DNA of 54,337 nt from Desulforamulus aeronauticus DSM 10349 (lineage in GTDB: Bacteria > Bacillota > Desulfotomaculia > Desulfotomaculales > Desulfotomaculaceae). Under the pieces are notes generated by a model. It searched no databases. It saw only the letters and a list, made by a program, of their open reading frames with translations, and was not told where the DNA came from. The translations under genes and the position numbers were made by a program. The stretch is from positions 3,282 to 57,618 of the forward strand of contig NZ_FRAR01000028.1 in assembly GCF_900142375.1 (NCBI RefSeq), in the 5' to 3' direction. Positions 40,616-49,600 of this stretch are shown piece by piece (within the stretch, counting starts at the first letter, position 1; each line of letters starts with the position of its first letter).

Positions 40616-41950
40616 CTAGCCAATAATGATACGCTCCTCGGGATAACGAATATGGTCCTTTCGCTTCAGACGTGAGGCCAGAGCAAAGGCCAGGGTTAAT
40701 GGTCCTAAACGCCCGATGAACATGGTTATAATGATTATGATTTGTCCAAAAGACGTCAATTTTGTCGTTAGACCGGCAGTTAAACCCACTGTGCCAAAGG
40801 CCGAAACAACCTCAAACAGGATTACCAGGAAGTCTGCTTTTTCCGTGATACTTAAGGCTAATGTAGCAAAAACCACCCAAAGCATAGCCAATAAAACTAT
40901 ACTTAGGCCCTTATAAATCAGATCTGTGGGTAGCCTGCGGCGAAAAAGCTCTGCATCCTCTTTACCCTTAGCCAGGGAGATTACGGCTAGTACAAGCATA
41001 CCAAAGGTGGTTGTTTTGATTCCTCCACCAGTAGAGCCAGGAGATGCACCAATAAACATTAAAAGTACCATAAAAAATAATGTGGCCGGTCTGAGTACAG
41101 CGATATCGATTGTATTAAAACCCGCTGTACGCGGTGTCACCGCCTGGAACCAACTAGCCCAAAGCCTGGTTCCGAAATCCAATGGTGCAAGGGTATTGTT
41201 TAATTCCAAGAAAAAAATAACCACTGTGCCTAAGATCAATAGGCCCGCCGTAATGAGTAAAGCAAAGCGGGTATGCACGGTAAGTTTTTTAGTTTGACGA
41301 AAACGTAATATATCAACAATTACAGTAAAACCGATACCCCCTAAGATAATGTCCATAGTAATGGCTATGTTGACGATGGGATCTCCTACATAGGAGGTTA
41401 ATCCTTTGAAGTTACCCATTAAATCAAATCCGGCATTATTAAATCCCGATACAGCATGAAAAATACCAAACCAAATGCCTTTTATTGGACCAAACTCTGG
41501 AATCCAACGCATCATAAGCAGCAAGGCAACAAGTAACTGAATCGTTAAGGTTATTAAAATCACCTGTTTTGCCAGCCTTACTAAACCGCTAAGGTCTATC
41601 ACATTTAGAGACTGTTGAATTAATAGACGCTCCCTAAAAGAAATTCGCCGTCCCATTAACAGAGCAAACAGGACAGCCATAGTCATAAACCCCAATCCCC
41701 CTATCTGAATTAGGGCCATGATGACGACATGACCGAAGGTACTCCAATGTGTGCCCGTATCCATCACCACCAGCCCTGTTACACAGACAGCAGAGGTGGA
41801 TGTAAATAAGGCCGAGAGAAAATTTGTATACTCTTTACTTGCTGAGGAAATTGGCAAAGCTAATAAGAACGCTCCTACTAATATGACACATAGAAAACCC
41901 AGCACCAGAACTCTGGCAGGGTGATTTAAAAAGCCACTTAGTCTTTGCAA
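40616..41950 (-). CDS. trkH: Potassium uptake membrane protein TrkH/KtrB
   Basis: The 444-residue membrane protein has the four-fold MPM repeat of SKT transporters with the filter glycines visible in STSAVCVTGLVV, VSGFNNAGFDLMG, VTPRTAGFNTID and VSAFGTVGLTAGL. GASPGSTGGGIKTTT marks the gate loop in the third repeat. Size matches KtrB (about 450) more than TrkH (about 480); Na+ coupling is possible. Start is TTG 41950, with GAAGGTGA about 6 nt upstream; its leader contains a terminator-like hairpin at 41987-42014. Confidence 0.96.
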   Translation of the reverse strand: MQRLSGFLNHPARVLVLGFLCVILVGAFLLALPISSASKEYTNFLSALFTSTSAVCVTGLVVMDTGTHWSTFGHVVIMALIQIGGLGFMTMAVLFALLMGRRISFRERLLIQQSLNVIDLSGLVRLAKQVILITLTIQLLVALLLMMRWIPEFGPIKGIWFGIFHAVSGFNNAGFDLMGNFKGLTSYVGDPIVNIAITMDIILGGIGFTVIVDILRFRQTKKLTVHTRFALLITAGLLILGTVVIFFLELNNTLAPLDFGTRLWASWFQAVTPRTAGFNTIDIAVLRPATLFFMVLLMFIGASPGSTGGGIKTTTFGMLVLAVISLAKGKEDAELFRRRLPTDLIYKGLSIVLLAMLWVVFATLALSITEKADFLVILFEVVSAFGTVGLTAGLTTKLTSFGQIIIIITMFIGRLGPLTLAFALASRLKRKDHIRYPEERIIIG

Positions 41951-41986
41951 AAAGTCACCTTCTCCATGTCTTTAGTACTTACATAT

Positions 41987-42014
41987 AAAAAGCTAACGCA
42001 ATGCGGTCGTTAGC
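41987..42014 (-). terminator. Terminator-like hairpin in the trkH leader (possible attenuator)
   Basis: On the minus strand GCTAACG (42014-42008) pairs with CGTTAGC (41998-41992) and is followed by T5. It lies about 37 nt before the trkH start, with TCAG-UUCG-type CTGA hairpin 20 nt earlier. This layout fits transcription attenuation of trkHA by an unknown signal. Confidence 0.5.
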
Positions 42015-42170
42015 AATGGTTTCAGACGAACTGAGGCTAAGGTTATTTTATTACGTTTTACCATTAGTTTTGGATAAAGAAAATCTCGAAAGACATAAAG
42101 AAAATATAAAGATTAATAAGCCGTAGGAAAAGCATACAGGATATTTCATTCATCAGTGATGCCCAAAGAT

Positions 42171-42203
42171 AAAAAACCCGCAACTACTTAAAAGTTGCGG
42201 GTT
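42171..42203 (-). terminator. Intrinsic terminator of the ABC-F gene
   Basis: AACCCGCAACT / AGTTGCGGGTT, 11 bp, followed by T6 on the minus strand; 12 nt after the stop. Confidence 0.9.
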
Positions 42204-42214
42204 ACTACTCTAAA

Positions 42215-44149
42215 TCATCTCGGTGCTTTTGCGTTGCTATTTTTCTTTATTTCCTCGGCTAACTCATTTAGATACGTCCAACGCTCCATTAATTCTTCCA
42301 GGCGTTGCTCCAGATTTTTTTGAACCCCTAGCAGTTCTTGCAGCAATCCGTAATCGCTACCAGCCTGATTGATTTTTTTATTGACTTCATTTAACTCTTC
42401 CTCTGCCTCGGCAATAAATTCATCAATTTGCTCATATTCTCGCTGTTCTTTGTAGGTAAATTTTAAGGGACGGTCTTTTTTCTTTTCCTGATAATCGTTC
42501 TTTTTTTCTTGGCTCTGTTTAACGGTATCCTTTCCTACCTCTGTGGTCTGATTTAGAGCTTCATAGTATTCGGTATAACTGCCCATAAATTCTACGATCT
42601 GGCCATCCTGGCCAAAGGTAAACAATTTTTCAACGGTTCGATCCAGGAAATAGCGGTCATGGGAAACCACAATTAAAGTACCGGGAAAATCATCCAAGTA
42701 GTCTTCTAAAATGGTTAAGGTCTGAATATCCAAATCATTGGTCGGCTCATCAAAAAGTAAGACATTCGGTGCTGCCATTAAAACCCTAAGCAAATACAAC
42801 CTTCTCTTTTCCCCACCAGAAAGTTTAGTAATGGTCGTCCATTGCACATCCGCCGGAAACAAGAAGCGCGTTAGCATCTGGGAGGCACTAATGTATTCAC
42901 CATCGGAGGTGGGTAAATATTCTGCTACCTCTTTAATATAATCAATCACCCGGAGATCTTCCGGCATTTCGGTATTTTCTTGGGAAAAGTACCCTACTTT
43001 AACCGTTTGGCCGAGCTCTACCTTGCCTCTATCCGGGCTTAGGTTGCCAGTAATGATGTTTAGCAGAGTTGATTTGCCGCTACCATTGGGTCCAATAATG
43101 CCAACTCGCTCACCCTTAGCAAAAATATAACTAAAATCCTGGATGACTGTTCTAGCTGCAAAGCTTTTACTGATATGCTCTAGTACAATGACTTTACTGC
43201 CCAAGCGGCTGGCTCCTACAGCAATATCCAGCTTATCATTGGCAGTTTCCACCTTGGCTGCCTGCAGCTTTTCAAATCGGTCAATTCTGGCCTTCTGTTT
43301 AGTAGTACGGGCCTTGGCACCTCGTTGAATCCAAACCAGTTCATTTCGTAAAATATTTTGCCTTTTGGCTTCCGAGGCTTGCTGCTGCTCTTCCCGAGCT
43401 AATTTTAATTCTAGAAACTTACTATAGTTCCCCTCATAGCGATAGAGCTGAGCACGGTCTAACTCCATAATCTGGTTAACCACCCGATCTAAAAAATAAC
43501 GGTCGTGGGTAACCATCAACAGCGCTCCCTTGCGTTTATTTAAATATTGTTCCAACCAAGTCACCGTTTCATTATCAATATGGTTCGTAGGCTCATCCAG
43601 GATTAAAAGATCCGCCGGATTAATTAAAGCACTGGCCAGGGCAACCCTCTTACGCTGACCTCCAGAAAGTTTCGCCACAGGGATATTAAAATCATGAATA
43701 CCAAGTTTGGTCAGAATGGTTTTGGCTTCACTTTCCAGCTGCCAGTTGTCTAGGGCATCCATCTGTTGGCCTAATTGCAGCAGCTTTTTTTGCAAATCCT
43801 GCTGGTTCGGGTCCTTTGCTAAAAGCGCTGCGGTTTCTTCATAATTACGTAACAACTGCGTCGCCGGTGAATTTCCCTTAAACACCTGTTGAAGAACAGT
43901 GGCCTGCTGATCAAAGTAAGGGTTCTGGGGTAAGTACTCAATTCGCAGGGTGTTGACCGTGGTAATCTTCCCACCATCCGCCTGTGCCACACCAGCTAAT
44001 ACTTTTAAAAAAGTGGATTTGCCAGTACCATTTACACCCACTAAACCAATCTTTTCTCCTTCGCCAATGCCACAGGAAATATGTTCAAAAAGCTTTTTTA
44101 CACCGTAACTTTTCGTGAGATTTTCTACTGTTAATAGGTTCATCATCAT
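42215..44149 (-). CDS. ABC-F family ATPase (Uup/YfmR-like), ribosome-associated
   Basis: The 644-residue protein has two ABC domains without membrane parts: Walker A GVNGTGKST and GPNGSGKST, signatures LSGGQRKRVALA and LSGGEKRRLYLL, Walker B LLILDEPTNHID and VLLFDEPTNDLD. The linker between them (about 240-310) is the helical P-site tRNA interaction motif, and the last ~110 residues form the Lys/Glu-rich coiled coil (ABC_tran_CTD) found in Uup and YfmR. Such proteins rescue or tune ribosomes, or confer antibiotic resistance; which applies is unknown. It has three consecutive ATG codons at the start; the second or third best fits AAAGGA. Confidence 0.95.
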   Translation of the reverse strand: MMMNLLTVENLTKSYGVKKLFEHISCGIGEGEKIGLVGVNGTGKSTFLKVLAGVAQADGGKITTVNTLRIEYLPQNPYFDQQATVLQQVFKGNSPATQLLRNYEETAALLAKDPNQQDLQKKLLQLGQQMDALDNWQLESEAKTILTKLGIHDFNIPVAKLSGGQRKRVALASALINPADLLILDEPTNHIDNETVTWLEQYLNKRKGALLMVTHDRYFLDRVVNQIMELDRAQLYRYEGNYSKFLELKLAREEQQQASEAKRQNILRNELVWIQRGAKARTTKQKARIDRFEKLQAAKVETANDKLDIAVGASRLGSKVIVLEHISKSFAARTVIQDFSYIFAKGERVGIIGPNGSGKSTLLNIITGNLSPDRGKVELGQTVKVGYFSQENTEMPEDLRVIDYIKEVAEYLPTSDGEYISASQMLTRFLFPADVQWTTITKLSGGEKRRLYLLRVLMAAPNVLLFDEPTNDLDIQTLTILEDYLDDFPGTLIVVSHDRYFLDRTVEKLFTFGQDGQIVEFMGSYTEYYEALNQTTEVGKDTVKQSQEKKNDYQEKKKDRPLKFTYKEQREYEQIDEFIAEAEEELNEVNKKINQAGSDYGLLQELLGVQKNLEQRLEELMERWTYLNELAEEIKKNSNAKAPR

Positions 44150-44267
44150 TTTCCTTTATTTATAGTCGTTATTTTGAATCTTACTAAAATGTAGCACATG
44201 ACTTCTAGACTGTCCACTTACCTACTTCGGGTTGCCCTTTTCTTTTAGATAGAGTTTCTCGACAAAC

Positions 44268-44296
44268 TTGTTCAGATAAGTCAATCTTTGTATAAT
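44268..44296 (+). promoter_or_regulatory. Sigma-A promoter of the 44325 gene
   Basis: TTGTTC (44268-44273), 17-bp spacer, TATAAT (44291-44296), 28 nt before the start codon. Confidence 0.75.
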
Positions 44297-44324
44297 AAGG
44301 AAAAACTATTGTAGGGTGATAAAA

Positions 44325-44612
44325 ATGATAAAAGTAGTGGCAAAGAGCGTAATCAAAAAGGATTGTCTTGAAAAATATAACTCCTTGGTCACCGAATTAA
44401 TTGAAGAAACACGGAAGGAAAAAGGAAATGTTTCTTATGAATTATACCAAGATATTAATAATCCTTGCATCTTAACTTTTATAGAAGAATGGTCTGATGA
44501 AGAATCTTTAAATCTTCATTTGCAGTCAATACATTTTACAACGATTGTGCCTAAACTTGGTCTATTACGAGAAAATGAAAGCGAGATTAATATCTATCGT
44601 TTAATCCGGTAG
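44325..44612 (+). CDS. Antibiotic biosynthesis monooxygenase (ABM)-like protein
   Basis: A 95-residue single ABM domain: KVVAKSVIKKDCLEKYNSLVTELIEETRKEKGNVSYELYQDINNP, LTFIEEWSDEESLNLHLQS and HF. Small ABM proteins are cofactor-free quinol monooxygenases or haem-degrading enzymes acting as dimers; the GNVSYELYQD and EEWSDEESLNLH signature favours the YgiN-type quinol group. Start is ATG 44325, 5 nt behind AGGGTG. It is a single-gene unit with its own promoter and terminator. Confidence 0.85.
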   Translation: MIKVVAKSVIKKDCLEKYNSLVTELIEETRKEKGNVSYELYQDINNPCILTFIEEWSDEESLNLHLQSIHFTTIVPKLGLLRENESEINIYRLIR

Positions 44613-44615
44613 TAA

Positions 44616-44653
44616 AAAAACAGCTATCACAAAAGCAAGATAGCTGTTTTTAC
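44616..44653 (+). terminator. Intrinsic terminator of the ABM-like gene
   Basis: AAAAACAGCTATC / GATAGCTGTTTTT stem around a 10-nt loop, with T5. Confidence 0.9.
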
Positions 44654-44682
44654 TGTTTATTTAGCCAATGATCAGAAAAAAT

Positions 44683-44716
44683 AAAATAAAACACCAAAAG
44701 CGGTGCTTTATTTTAT
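44683..44716 (-). terminator. Terminator overlapping the stop codon of the 44708-44905 gene
   Basis: AAAATAAA-CACC pairs with GGTG-TTTATTTT around AAAAGC (one mismatch pair); the minus strand continues into TTTATTTTTTC. Confidence 0.65.
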
Positions 44717-44905
44717 AAACTGTAGGTCCTTGAGACTTTTATATTTTCTTTTTTCTTCTTTGGTTACATTCTTTTGTTCTTCATATAATTGTAGAAAAGC
44801 CTTAACTTCCTCGTCTGTTATTTTTTTATTTAATTGAAGGTAATTTAAAAAACACATCAGCATATCTTCATTATCAATTAGCAGTTCATGTAGCTTGAAA
44901 ATAAT
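44708..44905 (-). CDS. Small helical protein, paralogue of the 45042 gene, apparently starting at AUU
   Basis: A 65-codon frame (HELLIDNEDMLMCFLNYLQL, then NKKITDEEVKAFLQLYEEQK) shares the pattern L-x-x-FL-x-YL-x6-T-D/E-EEV with the protein at 45042-45209. GGAGG (44915-44911) sits right before three in-frame ATT codons (44908-44900), and there is no ATG, GTG or TTG until 15-20 codons later, inside the conserved part. I therefore place the start at ATT 44905 (spacing 5) or 44902 (spacing 8). It ends in the terminator at 44683-44716. Function unknown. Confidence 0.6.
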   Translation of the reverse strand: MIFKLHELLIDNEDMLMCFLNYLQLNKKITDEEVKAFLQLYEEQKNVTKEEKRKYKSLKDLQFIK

Positions 44906-45041
44906 AATGACCTCCGATCTTTGTCACTTTAAAGACAAATTCTACATTTCACAATCTTTCTCCTGCTAACTAATTGAAAAAGGTTAATAAAATTGAAAAA
45001 AATAAAAATTGTTTCAATTTAGTTTAATGCCAAGTGTTTTT

Positions 45042-45209
45042 CTACTGAGTATTTTTACTATTACCATTCTCACCTTTGTCATTACAATTACACTGTCTGA
45101 CAATGTTTATTACTTCTTCTTCTGTTAATCTACCGGTATCAATTAAATATTGCAGAAAGGCAATAAATTTTTCTTTATCCTTCGATATTTGCTCTAGCAG
45201 AGCCTTCAT
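45042..45209 (-). CDS. Small helical protein with Asn/Cys-rich tail, hypothetical
   Basis: ATG 45209 is preceded by GGGGGG about 9 nt upstream. The 55-residue product has the domain MKALLEQISKDKEKFIAFLQ, YLIDTGRLTEEEVINIVRQC shared with its neighbour at 44708-44905, and then a hydrophilic tail (NCNDKGENGNSKNTQ). A longer frame to 45314 exists but is not supported by a ribosome site. Sequence similarity and adjacency indicate a local duplication. I do not recognise the family. Confidence 0.65.
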   Translation of the reverse strand: MKALLEQISKDKEKFIAFLQYLIDTGRLTEEEVINIVRQCNCNDKGENGNSKNTQ

Positions 45210-45357
45210 ACACAATACCCCCCGGAGATTTCGATTATACTTATTATCTTCTACATTACTATTTAATTTCCTTCTGTAACATACCATTCTGCAAAATATT
45301 CTAAATATTCGCATCGTGAATTTAATTTCATATTGTACTATTTTTCTTTAATTGCAC

Positions 45358-45389
45358 AAAAAAAGAGAAGGCCTTAACCTTCCCTCTTT
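45358..45389 (-). terminator. Intrinsic terminator of ilvE
   Basis: AAAGAG-AAGG pairs with CCTT-CTCTTT (two-base bulge), followed by T7 on the minus strand; 6 nt after the stop. Confidence 0.85.
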
Positions 45390-45394
45390 CGTCA

Positions 45395-46471
45395 TTACAG
45401 TCTACCGATTTCCTTCACCCAGCCGAAGGGATCTTCTTGTCTACCGTATTGGATATTCACCAGGGTATCATACAAATGCTGGGTATTCGGACCAACCTGA
45501 TTATTATTAATGACATATTCCTTTTCTTTAAAGGTTAGGGAACCTACAGGGGAAATAACCGCTGCTGTACCGGAGCCAAAGGCTTCGGTAATTGCGCCAG
45601 TGGCAATATCTTCAATCACTTCATCAATACTAATGGTCCGCTCTTCCGCTGTCAAACCAAGATGTTTGGCTAACTCAAGGACAGAAGCACGGGTGATGCC
45701 AGGAAGAATTGAGCCTGAAAGAGCAGGAGTTACCAGCTTATTGCCATAGACAAAGAACATATTCATGGCTCCCACTTCTTCTACATATTTACGCTCCTTG
45801 GCATCCAACCATAACACCTGGGAGAAGCCCTTTTGCTGAGCACGGTAGCCTGCCATAAGGCTGGCTGCGTAGTTACCGCCGGTTTTAATATCCCCTACTC
45901 CGCCAACAGCAGCCCGGACAAAGGTATCTTCAACATAAAGCTTTACAGGTTGAAAACCACCTTTATAGTAGGCTCCTACAGGACTCAGAATAACAAAAAA
46001 AGTATACTCTGCGGAAGGATGCACTCCTAGAAAAGCTTCGGTGGCAATCATGGTTGGACGGATATACATGGAGGTTCCCGCAGCTCTGGGAATCCAATTT
46101 TTCTCGGCCAGCACTAACTCCTCAATAGCCTGCAGCATATCTTCCTCCGGAATGGTAGGCATTACTAAGCGTGCTGCAGAATTATTCATTCTTCTTACGT
46201 TCTGTTCGGGGCGAAATAACAAAATTCTGCCATCCTCTGCAGCATAGGCCTTCATGCCTTCGAATATTTCCTGAGAATAGTGGAACACACAGGCAGAAGG
46301 ATCTAAAGTAAAGTTTTTATATTTTTCAATCTTTGCTTCAGTCCACTCATTATTGGCATACCGCATGGTAAACATACGGTCCGTAAAAATTCGACCAAAA
46401 CCAAGTTGAGAGGCATCTTGAAATTTGGCCTTTAGTTCCTGTTCTTGAAGTTTTTCTTCCGTTATCTTCAC
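45395..46471 (-). CDS. ilvE: Branched-chain amino acid aminotransferase (class IV)
   Basis: IlvE transfers the amino group between glutamate and the keto acids of Leu, Ile and Val using pyridoxal phosphate. The 358-residue long form (BCAT group II) shows FHYSQEIFEGMKAY, the PLP lysine in GDIKTGGNYA, EVGAMNMFFVYGN, LPGITRASVLELA and AFGSGTAAVISPVG. Start is best at GTG 46471, 8 nt behind GGGAG; GTG 46480 lies within that site. It is a single-gene unit between tiny genes and the hybrid kinase. Confidence 0.97.
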   Translation of the reverse strand: MKITEEKLQEQELKAKFQDASQLGFGRIFTDRMFTMRYANNEWTEAKIEKYKNFTLDPSACVFHYSQEIFEGMKAYAAEDGRILLFRPEQNVRRMNNSAARLVMPTIPEEDMLQAIEELVLAEKNWIPRAAGTSMYIRPTMIATEAFLGVHPSAEYTFFVILSPVGAYYKGGFQPVKLYVEDTFVRAAVGGVGDIKTGGNYAASLMAGYRAQQKGFSQVLWLDAKERKYVEEVGAMNMFFVYGNKLVTPALSGSILPGITRASVLELAKHLGLTAEERTISIDEVIEDIATGAITEAFGSGTAAVISPVGSLTFKEKEYVINNNQVGPNTQHLYDTLVNIQYGRQEDPFGWVKEIGRL

Positions 46472-46578
46472 ATTACTCACTCCCTGTTGTTCTAGCCCTT
46501 GTTCTTAATTTTATTTTATTCGCTGATCAAGTGTAATTATCCTTTCACCATTGCCAAATTATTATTTTCACACAATAG

Positions 46579-46609
46579 AAAACTCCGGCAAATACTGCCG
46601 GAGTTTTTC
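46579..46609 (-). terminator. Terminator of the hybrid kinase gene
   Basis: AACTCCGGCA / TGCCGGAGTT, 10 bp, loop AATAC; T-rich on both sides, so it may act in both directions. Confidence 0.85.
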
Positions 46610-46625
46610 CAACAAGGCCTTCTAT

Positions 46626-49600
46626 TTAGAGTTCTTCTTCCAATATTTTGGTATAGAACTCACGTAGTTCTGCTACCAAGCTCTTAACTAAATCGCTATC
46701 TTTATTGGTGGCTGCTTTTTCAATAGACGCTCCTAGAGCGGAGAATTCAGGGAAGCCATAAGCTCCCCCGGAGCCTTTTAACCCATGACCAATATATTGG
46801 ACGGTGGTAAAATCATTGACTTTAGCTGCATATTTCAGTTTATCCATTTCTTCGGATAGATCCTGCAAATACCAGGGTACCAGAGCCTCTATCCCTGTAT
46901 CCCTTGAGCGTATTTTTTTATTGGACTCTTTTAAATATTGTTTAATGGTTTTTAGTAAGGTGTCCCTTTTAACCGGTTTTGCTAAATAATCATTACAGCC
47001 GGCCTCAATACACTTTTCATAGTCACCTTTCATAGCATGGGCTGTGAGGGCTATAATTGGTAAATCATGAAATTGGCTCATTTGGCGAATCCGTCTGGTG
47101 GCTTCATAGCCATCCATGATCGGCATTTGCATGTCCATTAGGAGCAGATCAAATTTATTTTTTTCCAGCAGATCGATAGCTTGTTGCCCATTTTCTGCCA
47201 CCATTACTTGATATTTTTCGGACAATAGTTGTCGCATTAATTTTTGATTGAAGCGATTGTCTTCTACTAACAAAATAGTAAGCTTCGTTTCTGTTGCCTT
47301 TTTCGATAATTCGGAGTTTGCTACTCCACTCCGGACAAGGGAAGCAAGTTCTTCTAGTAAAACCCCCGGCTGCGCCACCCGCTTGTTTAGTATTTTTTCA
47401 TATTTGTCGTTTAGCTTCTGGTAATCCTCCGGGGTTAGATCCTTCACTGTATTAATTAAAACAGGAATATTTTTAAACTGTGGATTTTCACGAACTTTAT
47501 CCAAAAATTCGAAGCCATCCATCCCCGGCATCATAAGATCTAAGATAATGGCTTGTACCAGTCCACCATTTAGGATGTAGGTTAGTGCCTCTTCTGCCTT
47601 AATGAATGTATGCGTCTGATACCCTGCTTCCCCCAGAACACAACTTAAAAACTGCAGGACATTATGATCGTCATCCACTAAAACAACGTTATTTTCAACG
47701 GTGTTGCGTTGCCCAATTAACCTCCTAAGCCGTTCAATCAATGTTTTTTCAGACACTGGTTTTTCCAGAAAATCCACCGCTCCCAGAGAAAATGCCCGCT
47801 CTTTTTCTGGTAAAATGGAGCAGACGATGATGGGAATATCCTGACACCCTTCTTGCAGCTTAATCTTCTGCAAAATCTCCCAACCGTTTAAATCCGGCAA
47901 CAATATATCCAGAATAATAATATCTGGCCGATAAATTTTTACCATGGTTAAAGACTGCTTACCCTGATCCGTAGTAATTACCGTATATCCTGCTTTTTCC
48001 AAATAGTTGGCGATTAACTGCTTCGTAGCCCAGTCATCCTCAACCACCAAAACTACACCGGAACTTTGCTCACCTTTTTCCTCTACCGACTGAACGACCT
48101 GCTGCACTTCAACTTGGTCAAGCGGAATGGTAAAAACAAATGTAGCACCCTGATTTTCTTCGCTTTCAACAGTCATTTCCCCATCCATTAACTGAGCCAG
48201 GTTTTTACTGATTGTGAGGCCCAAACCAGTGCCACCAAATTTTCGCGTTGTTGAACCATCTGCCTGGGTAAAGGCTTCAAAAATCAGAGTAAGTTTCTCC
48301 TTGGTAATACCGATGCCGGTATCTTCAACCATAAATTTCAGATTGAATCTGCGGTCTTCATTACCAATGCTATTGTGGCTGACCGTAAGTTTGACAAATC
48401 CTTGGTGCGTAAACTTAGCTGCGTTGGAAAGCAGATTACTTAAAATCTGCCGTATCCGTGTCGGATCACCTTTAAAGTCATCCGGTAGGTTGGGCTCAAT
48501 ATTAATTTTCATTTCTACATCTTTTTCCAGTAATTTTGGTTCAACTACACTTATTGCTTCATAAATTAATTTACGCAAACTGAAATCTGTTTCTTCTAAA
48601 GTAAATTTTCCAGATTCTATTTTAGAAAGATCTAATATATCGTTAATGAGTTCCATCAGTTGCTCTCCACATTGCTGAATAATCTTGACACTTTCCTCTT
48701 GCTGAGCATCCAGTTGTTGATGCATTAATACTTCCGCAAATCCTAGTATGCCGTTCATGGGAGTTCGAATTTCGTGACTCATATTAGCCAAAAACTCCGA
48801 CTTAGCTTGATTCGCTTTTTCTGCTGCTACCCGGGCCTGTTCAGCTTGTCTTTTGGCCGCTGCCACCTCAGTAACATCGACCACCATCAGTAAAATACCA
48901 TCGTAGGTATGATCGCGGTAAACCGGTTGGATGTTCATAATTACATCCATTTCTCCCATACGGCGGGTAATCGTTCTAGGCGGATGATTGGGATTGATAC
49001 GGTACTCATCGATAATGGAACGAACCTTGACTAGCGTTTCCCCCTTGTGAATATCCCATAGTTTTTTCCCGATAATATCTTCCCTGGTCATGCCGGCCAG
49101 AGCAGCACATTGCTCATTTACTTCGGTTACGACATCATTGGCATCCACCAAAGCAATAGCTGCCTTCATTATCGAAATAATTGCCCTAAGTTTAGCTGCT
49201 TCCCGTTCGGTTTCTTCTCTGGCCTGCTGCAGTTTTAACTGGGTCATTTTATGGTTGGTAATATCCTTTGCCGCTACATAAAAGCCACTTATTTTTCCGC
49301 TTGTCAGACGAATGGGGTTGGCATGGACATTCAGGGTACAACCAGTCTGCGTTATTTCACCGCGCCAGGATTCTCCCCTAACCAGCGATAAAAGCAATTT
49401 TTCGTTCTGATAATATATCTCTTCAAGGCCTAAGCCAATCAGCTCCTGCTCAGAGCGACCAAAAAGTTCCACAGCAGCAGCATTGGCATAGGTCAGTTGG
49501 GCACTTTCATTAAAAATGGTTACACATTCAATAGAACTGTTGTTAGCCTGCATGTGTAAACGAAGATTTTGCTGCATTAAATTACGTTCGGTAACATCTT

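Noticed and set aside
41951-42170. Cyclic di-AMP (ydaO-type) riboswitch upstream of trkH
   Set aside because: I could not find the conserved core segments; only a terminator hairpin is visible.
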